Assembly (NCBI GenBank): GCA_025403435.1 | Contig: CM046341.1 | Location: forward strand, 8,145,219 to 8,209,218 | Origin: Artocarpus heterophyllus | Lineage: Eukaryota; Streptophyta; Magnoliopsida; Rosales; Moraceae | DNA: 64,000 nt | Direction: 5' to 3' | Made by a program: the position numbers and the translations under genes | Notes under the pieces: model-generated | What the model was told of the DNA's origin: nothing | Database searches by the model: none | What the model saw: the letters and a program-made list of their open reading frames with translations, nothing else | Shown: positions 23,637 to 36,337 of the stretch, one piece after another | How positions within the stretch are numbered: position 1 is the first letter of the stretch | How the letters are laid out: each line of letters opens with the position of its first letter

Positions 23637-24304
23637 ATATGAGAATACAACTTATGCTCAAAATATGCTCTCTCAATCATTGTAAGATGTAACCAAATCC
23701 AAATGTCATTGACAAAAAATAGATTATAATAAAACCAATATCAAATTGAATTAATGTGTGGACATAACATTAAAACTTAGCATGCTAAGCCATTGTTGGT
23801 GGTTCTCTATTTGTTGATGAAACCTCTGATGACAATACTCACCGTCGAATGTCTCTAGAGTGGCTGACATCAAATATTTTGGCTATCATTGAAGAAGAAA
23901 ACACCCTCAACACTAGCGTTGCATGTCAATCAAATTTTACACCATTTTTTGATCTAAAACTTTCGGCTGAAACAAACCCTAAACCCCAAATCAGAGAAGA
24001 AAAAAAGAGGAGAAGCATATTACACTTCAACTGCTGCAAGCACCAAATCTATCCACGAGCACCCCATCACCATGTCATGCCCCTCCAAAGAGCTCTTCCT
24101 GTGGAGCCCCTCTCCAAGCCCAAATCTGCCATCTTCTCTCTCCACCTTAGGTTCAAATGCACATTTGTTTTCCCTTTTTTGGATTAAAGACTTCGTTTTT
24201 TTTTTTTTTCCCATATTTGTTTTTCGCCAATTGTTTTTTTTCCCCCTAAGAACCCATATTTCTTCTTATAAAGATAAAGATAGGTGCAAATACCATTATA
24301 ACTA
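23637..24304. other. Spacer
   Basis: No gene supported. A 112-codon frame at 23849-24187 is compositionally biased and matches nothing I know. Confidence 0.4.
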
Positions 24305-24345
24305 TGAAATAAGGTGTTAAGTTCACTTTTGGCTTTTAAATTATA

Positions 24346-24578
24346 TGATAAAAAGGACAATTTTTATTATTCTGAATTGAATTATTCTACAAGGCTGTAC
24401 CAGCCAATATATACACGATATCATCCCTAAAAGGGAGGAAACAAATCCTAACAAATAGGAACAAACAGAGAATAGAATCCCTAAACTTTAGGATATGAGT
24501 GTTATCTACAATCTAGCACTAATCAGCCCATAAATCACGAAAATTCCTGATTTTTCTAAACTCCCTGATTCTTCTACA
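24346..24578 (-). repeat. Copia-2 3' LTR
   Basis: Right-hand neighbour of the purine tract CTCCCCCTCAA (plus strand), ending at ACA on the plus strand. It is nearly identical to the other LTR. Confidence 0.92.
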
Positions 24579-24585
24579 CTCCCCC

Positions 24586-27500
24586 TCAAGGTGGTGAATA
24601 TACATCTTTCATTCCCAGCTTGCCAATGATTTCTTGGAACATTTTGCTGTTAAGTCCCTTTGTGAGAATATCTGCTAACTGGCCCCCTGTGGGAACATAT
24701 GGAGTGCAAATTAAACCACTCTCCAACTTTTCTTTGATGAAATGTCTGTCTATCTCGATGTGTTTCGTCCGGTCATGTTGCATTGGATTATGTGCAATGC
24801 TAATGGCTGATTTGTTATCACAGTAAAGTCTCATGGGTCTACTCCATTTGATCTTCAAATCTTCTAAAATGATTTTCACCCACAACAACTCACATACTCC
24901 TTGTGCCATTGCTCTAAATTCTGTTTCTACGCTTGACCAAGCCACTACATTCTGTTTCTTGCTCCGCCATGATATTAGGTTTCCTCCGAGGAACGTACAA
25001 TACCCTGAGGTTGATTTGCGGTCCACAAGAGATCCTGCATAGTCTGCATCTGTGTGGGCTTCAAGAATGATTTCAGAGTTCCGTTTGAACATTATTCCTT
25101 TTTCGACATGGGATTTTAAGTAATGCAATATCCTGTACACTGCCTGTAGATGAATTTCCTTAGGATTATGCATGAACTGACTGACGACACTAACTGAGTA
25201 AGCTATGTCTGGTCGTGTGTGTGCAAGGTAAATGAGTTTCCCAACAAGTCATTGGTACATCTCTCTATCCACCTCTTTATCTTATGATGCTTCTCCAAGT
25301 CTGTGATTCTGCTCGATTGGGGTTGCAACGGGTTTGCTTGCCGACATGCCAGTTTCTTTAAGGAGATCAGTGATGTACTTCTGCTGAGAGATTAAGATTC
25401 CCTGTTTGGAGTGAGCTACTTCAATCCCTAAGAAATACTTCAATCTTCCCAAATCTTTTATCTCGAACTCCTTGATCAGGCACTGCTTCAATACTTGTTT
25501 TTCTTTCTCATCATCTCCAGTCACAATTATATCATCCACATAGACTATTAAGGCTATGACTCTCCCTGAGGCCGAATGTTTAATGAAGAGTGTGTGATCT
25601 CCTTGACTTTGCTTATAACCAATTGCCAACATTACTTTGGTGAATCTTCCAAACCAAGCACGTGGAGATTGTTTTAAACCATACAAAGCTTTTTTTAAAC
25701 GGCAAACCTTGTGTTTATCTGTTCCACTAAACCCTGGTGGGATACTCATGTAAATTTCTTCTTCTAGTTCCCCATGAAGAAACGCATTCTTCACATCATG
25801 TTGCTGCAACTCCCAATTAAAATTAGCAGCTAGTGACAATAAAATTCTCACAGTGTTCATTTTTGCTATAGGTGCAAAGGTCTCCTGATAATCTACCCCG
25901 TACGTCTGAGTATAGCCCTTGGCAACAAGTCTTGCTTTGTAGCGCTCTAATGACCCATCTGCCTTAAACTTCAACGCAAACACCCACTTACATCCTACTG
26001 CCCTTTTTCCTTTTGCCAAGTCAACCAATTCCCAAGTCTCATTTTTTTCCAGCGCATCCATCTCTGCCATCATAGCGCTCCTCCATTCCTCCTTAGATAA
26101 TGCCTCAGATAAAGTGTTGGGAATAGGGATTTTGCTTAGTGTTGAAAGGAAGCTCTTATGGTTTGGTGAGAATTTTTGAAAGGATACAAAGTGAGATAAG
26201 GGATATAGTGGTCGCTTGGTACACTCTCGGGTTCCTTTTCTCACTGCTATGGGCAAGTCATCGTTAGTGGAGAGGGGCTCGGTTTCAGATGTAAGAGGTT
26301 AGTTAGGTTCAAAAATTACTACCTCAATTCCAGGAGTCGGATTGGTGGATTGAACTTGCCTCAGTGCTTGAGTTGAATCCTTCTTCCTTGCATACACTTG
26401 GTCAAACCGAAAATGATCAAAAATCTTATTGTTCCCTTGTTGTGACTCGGATGAACTAGGATGTTCAGATGGAGTGGGTGACTCAGGTGTTTCAGATTTT
26501 TTGGAGTTCAATGACTCGGGGGAATTAGCTGATGCGGGATAGAGATGTGGCGTGGTGGATGTTTCAAGAGACGGTAAACCTAACAGTAAGGAATCCTTAT
26601 CTTCCATTGTCGATATCTCCCCCTGAAGATAAGGTGTGGTGAAGTATGGTTTCCCCTCGACAAAGGTGACATCAACAGAGACATATAGTTTCTTGGAGGG
26701 AGGATGGTAACACTTGTACCCCTTTTGAGTGGCTGAGTATCCTATAAATACACACTTGATGGCTCTAGGATCCAATTTCCCCCGGTTATTGTTGTGAATA
26801 TGGACGAAGGAAGTACACCCAAACACCCGAGGAGTAAGATTGAAGGAAGGGCGAAGATCGGGATAAAATTGGGAAAGAATTTTCATTGGACTCTTTGAAT
26901 CTAGGACTCGAGAAGGAAGTCTATTTATGGTATAAGCTGATGTAAGAACTGCTTCCCCCCAATATTGTTTTGGTACATTGTTTTGGAACAAGAGAGCTCG
27001 AGTAGTGTTCAGAAGGTGGCGATTTTTTCGTTCGGCTACCCCGTTTTGTTGTGGAGTGTTGATGCAAGATGACTCATGTATAATGCCCTCTTCTTGAAAA
27101 TAAGGAGACAGGACTTGATTGAAATAGTCTCGGGCATTATCAGATCGAAATTTCTTTATGTTTGTACCAAATTGATTTTGAACCATTTTGTGAAAATTAG
27201 GAAAGATGTGACTTACATCAGACTTATTTTTGAGTAAAAAAATCCAAGAGACCCTGGTACAATCATCAATAAAGGTCACAAACCATCTTGTTCCCGAAAT
27301 GTTTGGAATAGCTGAAGGCCCCCATATGTCACTATGAATTAAAAAGAAAGGAGAAGAACACCTTTTATTGCTGATAGGGAAAGTTACACGGGTGTGCTTT
27401 GCATATTCACAAACATCACAATGAAAAGTTTGAACATCTAATCCGTTAAACAATGAAGGAAACATTATTTTTAATGCTGAAAAAGAAGGATGACCAAGAC

Positions 27501-29062
27501 GCAAATCATGTAACCAAATGACATCTTTATTGGATGAAGAAAAAAACGAAGTGGATAAATTTGCCTTGATCACTTTCGGTTGCTTGGATGTATTCAAGTA
27601 ATAGAGTCCTGTTATACTCTTCAGCAAGTCCAATCCTCCTCCCCGAACCCTTGGCCTAAAATTCACAATAAGATGGATAAAATGTAACATGACAAAGTAA
27701 GTCCCGTGTAAGTTTTTGTATGGATACAAGGTTAGTAGATAATTGAGAGACATGAAGGACATCTTTAAGAACCAGACTAGGGGTAACTTGAACATCTCCT
27801 ATTCCTGCTACTGTGGTTGTTGTACCATCAGCGACTGTTATTTTTCTATTGCTTGGACATGGTGTGTAGGTTCTAAATTGGTTTGAAGTATGTGTCATAT
27901 GGTCTGTGGCATCGGAGTCAAGAATCCAAGAATTCCCAAACACTTTATTAGAAACATGTAATCCAAGAAAGGTTCGAGACTCACCTGAGAGTGCTAAGGA
28001 ACAATGACTCTCGGTTGAAGGAGGCTTTTCAAGAGACCCCAATAAGCTCCTCAATTTTTCAATTTCTTCAATGTTGAGTCCTCCAAGACTGCTTTTGATC
28101 TTGAGAAGTCATATGAGCCTGTCCTTGTGCTTGCTTCTGCTGTCCTCCCTTAGTTCCCCACTCACAGTTGGTTGTGGAAGGCTTCCCATGCAATTTCCAG
28201 CAACGATCTTTAGTGTGCCTTGGTTTTTTACAAAAAGTGCACCAAAGTTCATCTCGATTTACTCCTCTTGATGGTTCTGACTTGTTGTTTTCAGCAGCCG
28301 GTGGTCTTTCCAGGGTGAAGTTCCGCGTTTTAGTGCTGAGAAGGGCTGAACTATCGACTGGTTGGGGTTCTAACATAATTCCTCTGCGACTTTCCTCAAC
28401 CCGGACCAAGGACACTGTCTCATTAAGAGATGGAACCTCAGGTTTGCCTAAAATCTGAATACGTACCTGATCGAATTCAAGATTTAAGCCAGCCAAAAAA
28501 TCGTACACTCGATCTTGTTCAATAAAATTCTTTACAGCAACAGCACACTCACTGCACTTCAGATTAATTGTCTGATAATAATCCAATTCTTGCCACTGAT
28601 TCTGTAGAAAGCATATTCTGTCATTGTTTTAGTCCCCTGTTTTGCAGCTGTTGTCTTGGTCTTGATTTCATAAATCAGTGCTGCATCATGGACCTTGGAA
28701 TAGGTTTGATTTAAGGCATCCCAGATTGCCTTTGCTGTAGGAAGAAACATGCAGGTGTCACTGATCTCCAGGGTCATAGAATTCCATAACCATGACATGA
28801 TCATGGAATCCTCCTCATCCCAGATTTTGAAACCAGCCTCTCCCTCTTTCGGTCCAGTGCCCAACAAGTGTCCCAATTTTCCCTTGCCCTTCAAAAATGT
28901 CCGAACCAATTTAGACCACTTTAAATAGTTTCTGCCATTAAGCCGATATGCAGGTTGGATGTGCTGGAGTTCGCTGGTGTTCCGTTGTTTGCTATCATCT
29001 TCGACGGGCTGGACTGGGGTTTCACGAGGAGTCCTAGGCGTAGAGATAGTTGTCTTCGTCAT
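24586..29062 (-). pseudogene. Copia-2 gag-pol polyprotein, disrupted
   Basis: Order on the minus strand: gag (29062 to about 28100, with a CCHC knuckle in CTFCKKPRHTKDRC), then protease around 27930, where the usual DSGA catalytic site reads DSDA. Integrase follows (27795-26299; HHCC finger HCDVCEYAKH, DDE-type residues in HSDIWGP and RSDNARD, then the glutamate of GVAERKNRH). RT comes next (26256-25282; YVDDII) and RNase H last (25173-24586; YCDNKSAIS). Frame changes occur near 28610, 28090 and 27620. In-frame stops are TAG near 27654, TAA at 26296-26298, and TAA plus TGA in the RT/RNase H junction (about 25209-25284). It should be incapable of autonomous movement unless the indels are assembly errors. 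Confidence 0.9.
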
Positions 29063-29220
29063 GTTGAAAAAATGGCAATGAAGGCCAGAAAAGGAAAAAA
29101 GGTTGTAATGGCAATTAAGGCCTAAACCTAAAGAGAGGAAACTCTATACCAGAGAAAAGAAGAAACGAAAGGTTGGCAATGAAGGCCAAAAAATCAAATT
29201 CCCAGAAACCCTAAACCGTG

Positions 29221-29234
29221 CAGCTCTGATACCA
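29221..29234 (-). other. Primer-binding site of Copia-2
   Basis: On the minus strand, TGGTATCAGAGCTG directly follows the 5' LTR. It complements initiator methionine tRNA. Confidence 0.9.
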
Positions 29235-29469
29235 TGATAAAAAGGACAGAATTTTTATTATTCTGAATTGAATTATTCTACAAGGCTGTACCAGCCAATA
29301 TATACACGATATCATCCCCAAAAGGGAGGAAACAAATCCTAACAAATAGGAACAAACAGAGAATAGAATCCCTAAACTTTAGGATATGAGTGTTATCTAC
29401 AATCTAGCACTAATCAGCCCATAAATCACGAAAATTCCTGATTTTTCTAAACTCCCTGATTCTTCTACA
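29235..29469 (-). repeat. Copia-2 5' LTR
   Basis: Adjacent to the primer-binding site. In element orientation it runs from TGTAGAAGAATC to TTTTTATCA. Confidence 0.92.
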
Positions 29470-29964
29470 TTATACAATTTCTCATTGTGAACCATGGACT
29501 TCAAAACGTAGCGAATCACGCCCTTATATTATTCAACTTGTCTCATTTTGACCCTTTCGTTACTAAATCCGTTAAATATTAATGGAATTGAGCCAATAAT
29601 TTCACTTTTTTCACCTAAACTATACAACTTGTCTCATTTTAACCCTTGAACTTTAAACTATAACAAATTACACCCTTAAACTATGAAACTTGTCCTATTT
29701 TAACCCCTTAATTATAAAATCCATTAAATATTGACGAATTAAGCACATACATGCACCTCATCATTTAATTATAAATCGATGGTTAAAATTAAATATCTTA
29801 TAGTCTAATTTCACGCATCTCAAACTCATAAATAGGAAATTTCATAAACAAATGTACATTCTTGTTAACAAAATTAATACAATTTTTTTTTTTTTGTGAT
29901 TACCAAGTCTAATTAAGCAAAGTATTCATTATTATATTATTTATTTAATTTTCAACCCCAAAAT

Positions 29965-30135
29965 TTATAGTATGTTTGGAACTTCAGTTTCAACCCATCA
30001 GTTACAACTGTAAACAGTGTACAGCTCTCACCAGCTAAAGTAAAAAAAACACAAAATTGTTACATTTTAAAGCTCTTACATACTACAATTCTTAAACTTA
30101 AATATCAGCTACAACTAAATTTCCAAATGGCCTGT
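29965..30135 (+). mobile_element. Tourist-like MITE remnant inside the MULE
   Basis: It carries GTAAACAGTGTACAGCTCTCACC and TTTTAAAGCTCTTACATACTAC, the two internal motif copies. The ends are degenerate (ATGTTTGGAACTTC and CCAAATGGCC). No target duplication is legible. Confidence 0.55.
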
Positions 30136-30740
30136 TAGTCCTAAAAATGACAAGTAGGTTCTATTGCAGAATCTATATGGTTTTCGTTAGGTACCCATAT
30201 ATCCAATTTTTTTTCCTTTATTCGTTCATATTTTTCAATTTAATTCATTTTAAATCATATGACGGAGAAAACTTAATAAAACTTCTTGAGCAAATAAGAT
30301 AGTAAACTTTTATCAACAAAATTATGAAAAAAAAGAAAAAAACAATAAAATTTATATAATGAATAAACAAAATTTAGATATTTTGACTTCAAAATATATG
30401 TCGAAAACATATATAGAGCCACAAGATCAAAATGGTTATCTGTCTCAATCAGTCAATATTTATCATAGTGATGAAATGATCAAAATAAGGCAAGTTTCAT
30501 AGTTCAAGGGTGTGATTTAATATAGTTTAAAGTTTAGGAGTCAAAATGGGACAAGTTGCACAGTTTAAGGACCAAAAGTAAAATTATTAGCTCAATTTCG
30601 TTAATATTTAATAGATTTGGCAACGAAATGACCAAAATAAGACAAGTTAAATAGTTCAGGAGTGTAATTTGCTACGTTTTAAAGTTCGAGGTTAAATGGA
30701 TACTTCAGGGGGCCAAAAGTGTAACTACCCCTGAAATAAA

Positions 30741-31879
30741 CCCATTTGATGGGAACACGTGTGAATCCGTGTGTTTCTTGACGAATTTGGATGGGAAACC
30801 ATCTATTGCCAATGATTTTAGAGTTCAAGGACAGTTGTGCCAAAAATAAGAAAAGAGCAACCAAAGTATTACCTACTACAGAGACAGACTATTGACGCAA
30901 ATTACTCAAGTGAATTAAGCTTGATTAAAAATTATATGAAAAAAATACAAATGGAAAGGGGAGAAAAAAGCACAGTTAATATACATATACAAACCACGTG
31001 TATATATATTAGTTTTGTTCAATTCAAGCCGTTGAAACATAATTTTAGCTTCCCCTCTATTTGGAAAAAAAAACTGAGCTCATGCTATGCACTTGAGAAT
31101 GGGATAAAAGTACATAAATAGTCTTTTAAAACAAACAATACTTCATAAACCCAAAAAAAATCATGAAATACCGAGGATAGAAAGTCCACCAAAATGAAAG
31201 AAAGAAAACAAAATAACAATTCTAAGTAAACTACACCAAGGAATGCCACTCCCTAACAAAATTTGAATACCAAAAATTACTCAAAATATCTTTACGCATC
31301 TATATTGCAACCAAGAACTTCAATTTTCCGGCATCACTCACTAGTCTATCATCCACATCCTCAAAAAAATACTATTCCTCCCAAGCCAATATGTCAATCC
31401 TAACACAACTCAAAAACATTAAAATCCCATTCCAACACCCCCCCTCCTCTTAAAGCCAATTACACAAGACAAGATAACCAAATCAAAGTTTCAAAGAAGC
31501 CACCCAACTTGGCTAGAAGCAAAACTCTGGCAAAAATTGTAAACCATAAACTTAATTCGAATATTATGTATGTTTCTCTATGATTTCTACAATCAAGTCC
31601 GAGGTTCTAGGGCTCACTTCAAAATCAAGTTTTTTATAAGAAACAAGAAACTTCATTAAAAGCCCAAAAAAATGACAAATGGAGGACAAGGAATCCTAGA
31701 AAAGAAAAAAAAAAAGCAAACAAACGTGTAATAGCAATCATACAACCAGTTCCCATAAAGGCACTGATAAGACCATTACAAAATAAATTCTCATTAAACA
31801 TATTTGAAATGAAAAAACTAACAAAGTCCTTGGTTTGAAAGGCCCACAAAGCCACTCAACCCAATATTGAATTTTTTTT
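30741..31879. other. AT-rich spacer
   Basis: No recognisable gene. A-rich sequence and short frames only; nothing matches a known family. Confidence 0.4.
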
Positions 31880-33000
31880 CCAAATCACATATCTACAATA
31901 TCTTCATCAACTTCTTCAATGATGCATTGTTTCCTCTCTATCCACAACGCCCAAGAGACAGTTCATACCATTAACCAAATCAATACCTTGGATTAGAATT
32001 GCCCAAGAAACCTAAACTTGCCAATATTCTATACAAAATGCTCAGAGATAAACAAGACCATGAAAAAGATGATCCAATGACTCATTATCCCTCCCACAAA
32101 CACACCAATCCTTAGAAAGAGGAAAATAAAGTCTCCTCTGCAACACCCCGTAAGCATTGAATTTAGCAAGAGCAAGTAACCAATTAAAAACTTGAATTTT
32201 AAAAGGGGCTTTCCAAATAAAAAGGTTAAATTTGAAATCAGAAAAGGAACGAGTATCAATCAAAAATCTAAAGAATACATGAAATGAGCCTAATTCTTTT
32301 GATTCCCACACACCTATCTATTCGAGGTACCTTCACAAAACCAAACCTCTTCCATACATGACAAAAACTCCACAACCTTCTCAATTTCTCTGCCACAAGT
32401 TTCTTAAAAAACTAAAACTCCAAGAAACTATTTTCAGTTCCATACAAATAAAAGAGAATTAGCTCATTGTGGATTGAAAAAATTTCATATAGGCTCGAAA
32501 ACCAATCAGAGTCTTGCTTGCCCACCAAAACCTCCTCCCAAAATCTCGCTTGCCTCCCATCACCAAATTTCAACTCGATACGCACTACAAACTCGCTTAG
32601 TAGTGTGTATGGCCTAGACGTCTATGCATCACCCTTAGAGCTCCACCTAACTTCCCACACCTCATTATTGTTCTCATGTTTTCTTGTCACATTGTTCCAT
32701 AAAAAAATTTCAACCACCCAAAAACCTCCATAGCCATTTCGAAAGTAACAACTTAAATTTGAAGTACCAAATTACCAATACCCAATCCACCTTTCTCCTT
32801 TGACTTCTAAACTGCTTCCCTAGCTACAAGTCAAGATACGCTGCATTCACCCCATTGTTTCTAACCCATAGATGATCTCGTCATCTTTCAATAACTGCTG
32901 ATACGCCTTTAGATATCTTGAAAATTGACAAATAATAAGTCAACAAAGATGATAATACTGATCTAATAAGTGTTGATCTCCCACCCCAAGATAAATTCCT
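31880..33000 (-). pseudogene. LINE (non-LTR retrotransposon) ORF2 remnant
   Basis: On the minus strand, blocks typical of the C-terminal part of plant L1-type ORF2 appear in order. These are GGRSTLIRSVLSSLLTYYLS (about 32995-32900), GGLGIGNL (about 32790), FGDGRQARFWEEV (about 32560), IWKAPFKIQVFNWLL (about 32210) and DWCVCGRDNESLDHLFHG (about 32110-32050, the zf-RVT zinc-binding region). They are separated by stops and frame changes, and no 5' half is adjacent. It is an old truncated copy; boundaries and tail are not defined. Confidence 0.82.
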
Positions 33001-34804
33001 TTCTTCTCTTGTGGTACAATTTATTTTTCTAGTGGCTCTTTTACTAATTTACTTCTATCATTCTATCCCACTTCTCCCTTATATCTTCGTCCTACATTGC
33101 AAAACATTAGATATTAAGTGTAATTCATATCCATGACAAACGCATAATAACCAACTAAATAAGTATGCCTTTATAGCTTATAAATATGTTATAAAAACGT
33201 TAGCATAGGAAAATTACTTGAGTAAATTCCTGCAACAAACTTACCACCAAAAGGAATTGGAAATCTTGTGGTGGTGTTATACCTGATTAAATATATCTCG
33301 CTCAAGATTCTTCCTTGCGCTTCTCCACCTTCAACCCTTGAATACAATGCATTTGAATAAACAAGGTGATGATTAGTTGCATCCTCCAAATATGTTGTAA
33401 AGAGTTTGATTAGACCATTCAGCGAGGGTTTAGGCTCATTAATCAAGGACAATTGTGTCATTTAGGACTGTCCCCTTCTTTGACATGGCATCAAGCCACA
33501 TCACATTCTCATAAGAGCAAAACTTGCAAACGACTAGTATGGCGTTTGTTTCACCCATTCAAATAAAAAAAATTTGGTTTGGGAGTGTTTTATTATAGTT
33601 TTTTCCTTTGTAAAATTAAAATTGCTACTTTATTCTTAGTTTAAATTGGCAAAACAAGTGCCCCCGTAAAATTCAACCCCTATTTTGCAATTCATGTAGG
33701 CTAGAGGTGCGTAGATGGCAATTCATGGTAACATTGTGTTTGCGTCTACACATTACAAATCACGTGTAAATCTGTAAACACGTCACACACTAATCCATAA
33801 ACTCAAACATGGCCATTTATCAAATGGGCAAACAAGTAGCTTCTGAACCCCATTAAGTAAATACTATTAAAGGTTTATACAATTTAAAAACTAAAACGCA
33901 AAATCTTTCAATAATGATGAAATTTGTAAAAATAAGAATGAGAATATAATGAACTCAAATATGAATGTACTGAATTGAAAGATTTATGCAAGTTCTAAAT
34001 TTACAAGAACGTTGGAATTAACCACAAAATTACAATGTTATGGTTAATTATGGCCATTTGGTTCACCGGTTCAGGATTGAAAAAATTGAGATATGCATTG
34101 GATTCCATATCAAATTGAATTTTGTCATCCAAATTAGTGTTTCAGTTGCTTTTGAAAAGTTTGTTTGAAATGGGTTCACACTTGAACTACCATTTGGATA
34201 GAAGTTGAAAACATTCATTTAAAAACTATCAAACTTTCTAAAAAATCTTAAAAATTCACATATTATATGACATTTTCAAAGACTATACATAAATAGGAGT
34301 TTATTCCCCATTGTTTTAAATGCAACAGACAAAGAATCGATTCAATCATGACATTTTTAAGCTTGAGTTTTTGTAGAGGTAAAAAAACATACAATAATGG
34401 TTTTCACTATAGCATATGGTTTGTTGGTTGAATCATGAGTTGGAGTTAAAATGGTTTGAGCTGTTGTTTGGATTAGGCTATCCTAACAATTAAAGATCAA
34501 GTTAAATTGAATTAATACTAACCAATGAACGAAACAGGCCATTTAATTATTACAATAGAATCGAATAACAACTATTTTACTAAATATTTGATAAGTGATT
34601 GTTTGTAAAAGTTAATATAGGTTCTTGACATACCTTCATGTTGTCCACCAATCTCTTAATCTCAAGAAAAATGAGAAAAGTTCTGTCAAAAATAAACAAA
34701 TACAACAATAACTAAAAAATTGAAACTAAACAATAGACACTCATATCTTTCACATATTTCAACCATAATTTTTAATTAAAAGCGAAAATCTCGAGTTTAG
34801 TTGG
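33001..34804. other. Spacer
   Basis: No gene recognised. A 90-codon minus-strand frame at 33461-33189 has ordinary composition, but I cannot match it to a family and leave it unannotated. 33560-34800 is very AT-rich. Confidence 0.4.
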
Positions 34805-35360
34805 TTATTGATTGGAGAGTTTACATGGTTTGAACTTCAAATTAATTTTGAACCAGCGTTCGGCAACTAAAATCCAAAACTCAAAATTTCTTCTAAATTC
34901 AAATTTACCTCAGTTTTGTTTTCAAGATTTGAAACCCATTTTTCAAAACACATTTTTCAAACAAAAAAGTTCAAATCATCATATTTTAAACCATCAAGCA
35001 AATAGTCCCTATTTTGCTTGCAAATGTTCAAAACTTACAAATCAAACGGACAATAACTCCAAACCTATTTCTCATTGGTTGGTTAGAGAATTTACATGGC
35101 TTGCCCTTGAAATTAACCTTGAACCAGCATTTGACAACTCAAATCCAAACCTAATTCAAAGTAGGATTTGACGGTTTGAACTTAAAATTTCTCTTAAATT
35201 CATAATTACCTCGCTTTTGGTTTCCAGATTCTAAACCCATTTTTGAAAACATGTTTTTCAAACAAAAAGTTTTAAATCATCATATTTCAAACCATGAAAC
35301 AAACCGATCCTATTTCTCTTGCAAATATTCAAACTTACAAACCAAACAAACAATAATAAC
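34805..35360 (+). repeat. Imperfect tandem duplication, about 280-bp unit
   Basis: 34805-35076 and 35077-35360 share successive landmarks: GAGAATTTACATGG or close, CTTGAACCAGC(A/G)TT, AAACCCATTTTT and TCAAATCATCATATTT-like words. The frames across it (34812-35171, 35251-35451) are by-products of the repeat and are not supported as genes. Confidence 0.7.
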
Positions 35361-35816
35361 TCATAGATTCCTTGAAAAAAAAAAAAAACAAACCATAATC
35401 ATTCTTCTCCCCAAACACCCATATAAATTGTTCAAATTAGAAGATGTTTAACAACAAATACAAACGTTACAGAATAAAGCTTTCATATCTTACGTTACTA
35501 AAAATTTTAAATTATAATTTCAACTACATCCTCAAACATGCTCCAAAAGCTATAATTTGATCTTATAAAACAAATAAAAGATAAAGTTATAAAAAGCTGT
35601 TAGAAACATTCATGAGTAAAAACTAAATGTAAATTAAAATTTTCCCAAGACATCACTTTAAAATCTTCCTTATAAAATGTAATTGCAAGAAATTTGTTAT
35701 ACAAATAATATTGAGTTTTAATCATTTGAAACAAAAAATCTTAGAGATGGCTTTAGCAAACATCAATTATTGTAGAAAACAAAGAATGAAAGAAAAGGAG
35801 AACAATAAAAATATAT

Positions 35817-36110
35817 TTAAATCTCACAAAAGTAAGAAAGTACTCTTAAACCCGTCCACCATCGAATTGTACGGAATCCGCTCAAGATTTTCCGAGAAAA
35901 CCCTCGCCCACCACCGGATCCGTCAACTTCAAGCCACGAATCTTGACCTCCGGAAGCAGAACTGGCGCCGTCGAATCGGAATCTGAGAGCGCCAACGGCG
36001 GTTTTGCGAACTCGCTTGATTCGCTCCCAAACACGCTTCTGAAGCGACGCCAAGGGTGAGCTTTGATGGCGATTCACGATTCAACAGTGAAGACATGCAA
36101 AAATCTGAAC
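35817..36110 (-). other. CpG-rich block, possible 5' exon or gene remnant
   Basis: About 250 bp of GC/CpG-rich sequence in AT-rich DNA. It is open on the minus strand for 86 codons in one frame (36077-35817), and a second ATG frame starts near 36095. Neither product is recognisable. Upstream on the minus strand (36110-36190) is CT- and T-rich, like a 5' UTR. It may be the first exon of a gene whose remaining exons are lost or unrecognised. Confidence 0.3.
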
Positions 36111-36337
36111 AATGGAGGACGAGGATTCAAAGAATCTACCGAAGATTGGAAACAACAGCTTAAGACAAAACGAACTAGGTTTTGCAAAGGGGGAAGAATC
36201 TATTTATACTTAAATTGTTTATTTTTAATATAATATATTTTGAATTTTGAATTTTAACAATATATATTATAGTTTTTTTGACAATATTGATTTAGCTGTT
36301 ATAGTAAAAAATAATTGTGTATTATAGGATAAAATAA

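Larger units (their letters stand above)
24346..29469 (-). mobile_element. Copia LTR retrotransposon, young but disabled (Copia-2)
   Basis: Complete 5.1-kb element on the minus strand. LTRs at 24346-24578 and 29235-29469 differ by one substitution and one 2-bp indel in about 234 bp. They start TGTAGAAGAATC and end TTTTTATCA when read in element orientation. Target duplications TTATA flank it at 24341-24345 and 29470-29474. A TGGTATCAGAGC primer-binding site and a TTGAGGGGGAG purine tract sit at the correct ends. The near-identical LTRs imply recent insertion, yet the coding region is broken. Confidence 0.95.
24314..30731. mobile_element. Mutator-like foldback element split by Copia-2
   Basis: Left end GTGTTAAGTTCACTTTTGGC and right end (inverted) GGGGTAGTTACACTTTTGGC match at 15 of 20 positions. 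Long inverted arms continue inward: near 29500-29600, words such as ACTTGTCTCATTTTGACCC; near 30500-30680, their inverse. The flanks repeat 9 bp with one mismatch, TGAAATAAG at 24305-24313 and TGAAATAAA at 30732-30740, which fits MULEs. Without the Copia insert (24346-29469 plus duplication) it is about 1.29 kb and non-coding. Confidence 0.75.

Noticed and set aside
29221..29234. TGGTATCAGAGC-type sequences as tRNA genes
   Set aside because: They are short primer-binding sites beside LTRs. No cloverleaf can be formed around them.
33189..33461. 90-codon minus-strand frame as a gene fragment
   Set aside because: Composition is plausible, but I could not tie it to any family or splice partner, so I do not annotate it.
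34812..35451. Two plus-strand frames as a small gene family
   Set aside because: They follow an imperfect tandem duplication of AT-rich sequence. Their lysine/asparagine-rich products match nothing.
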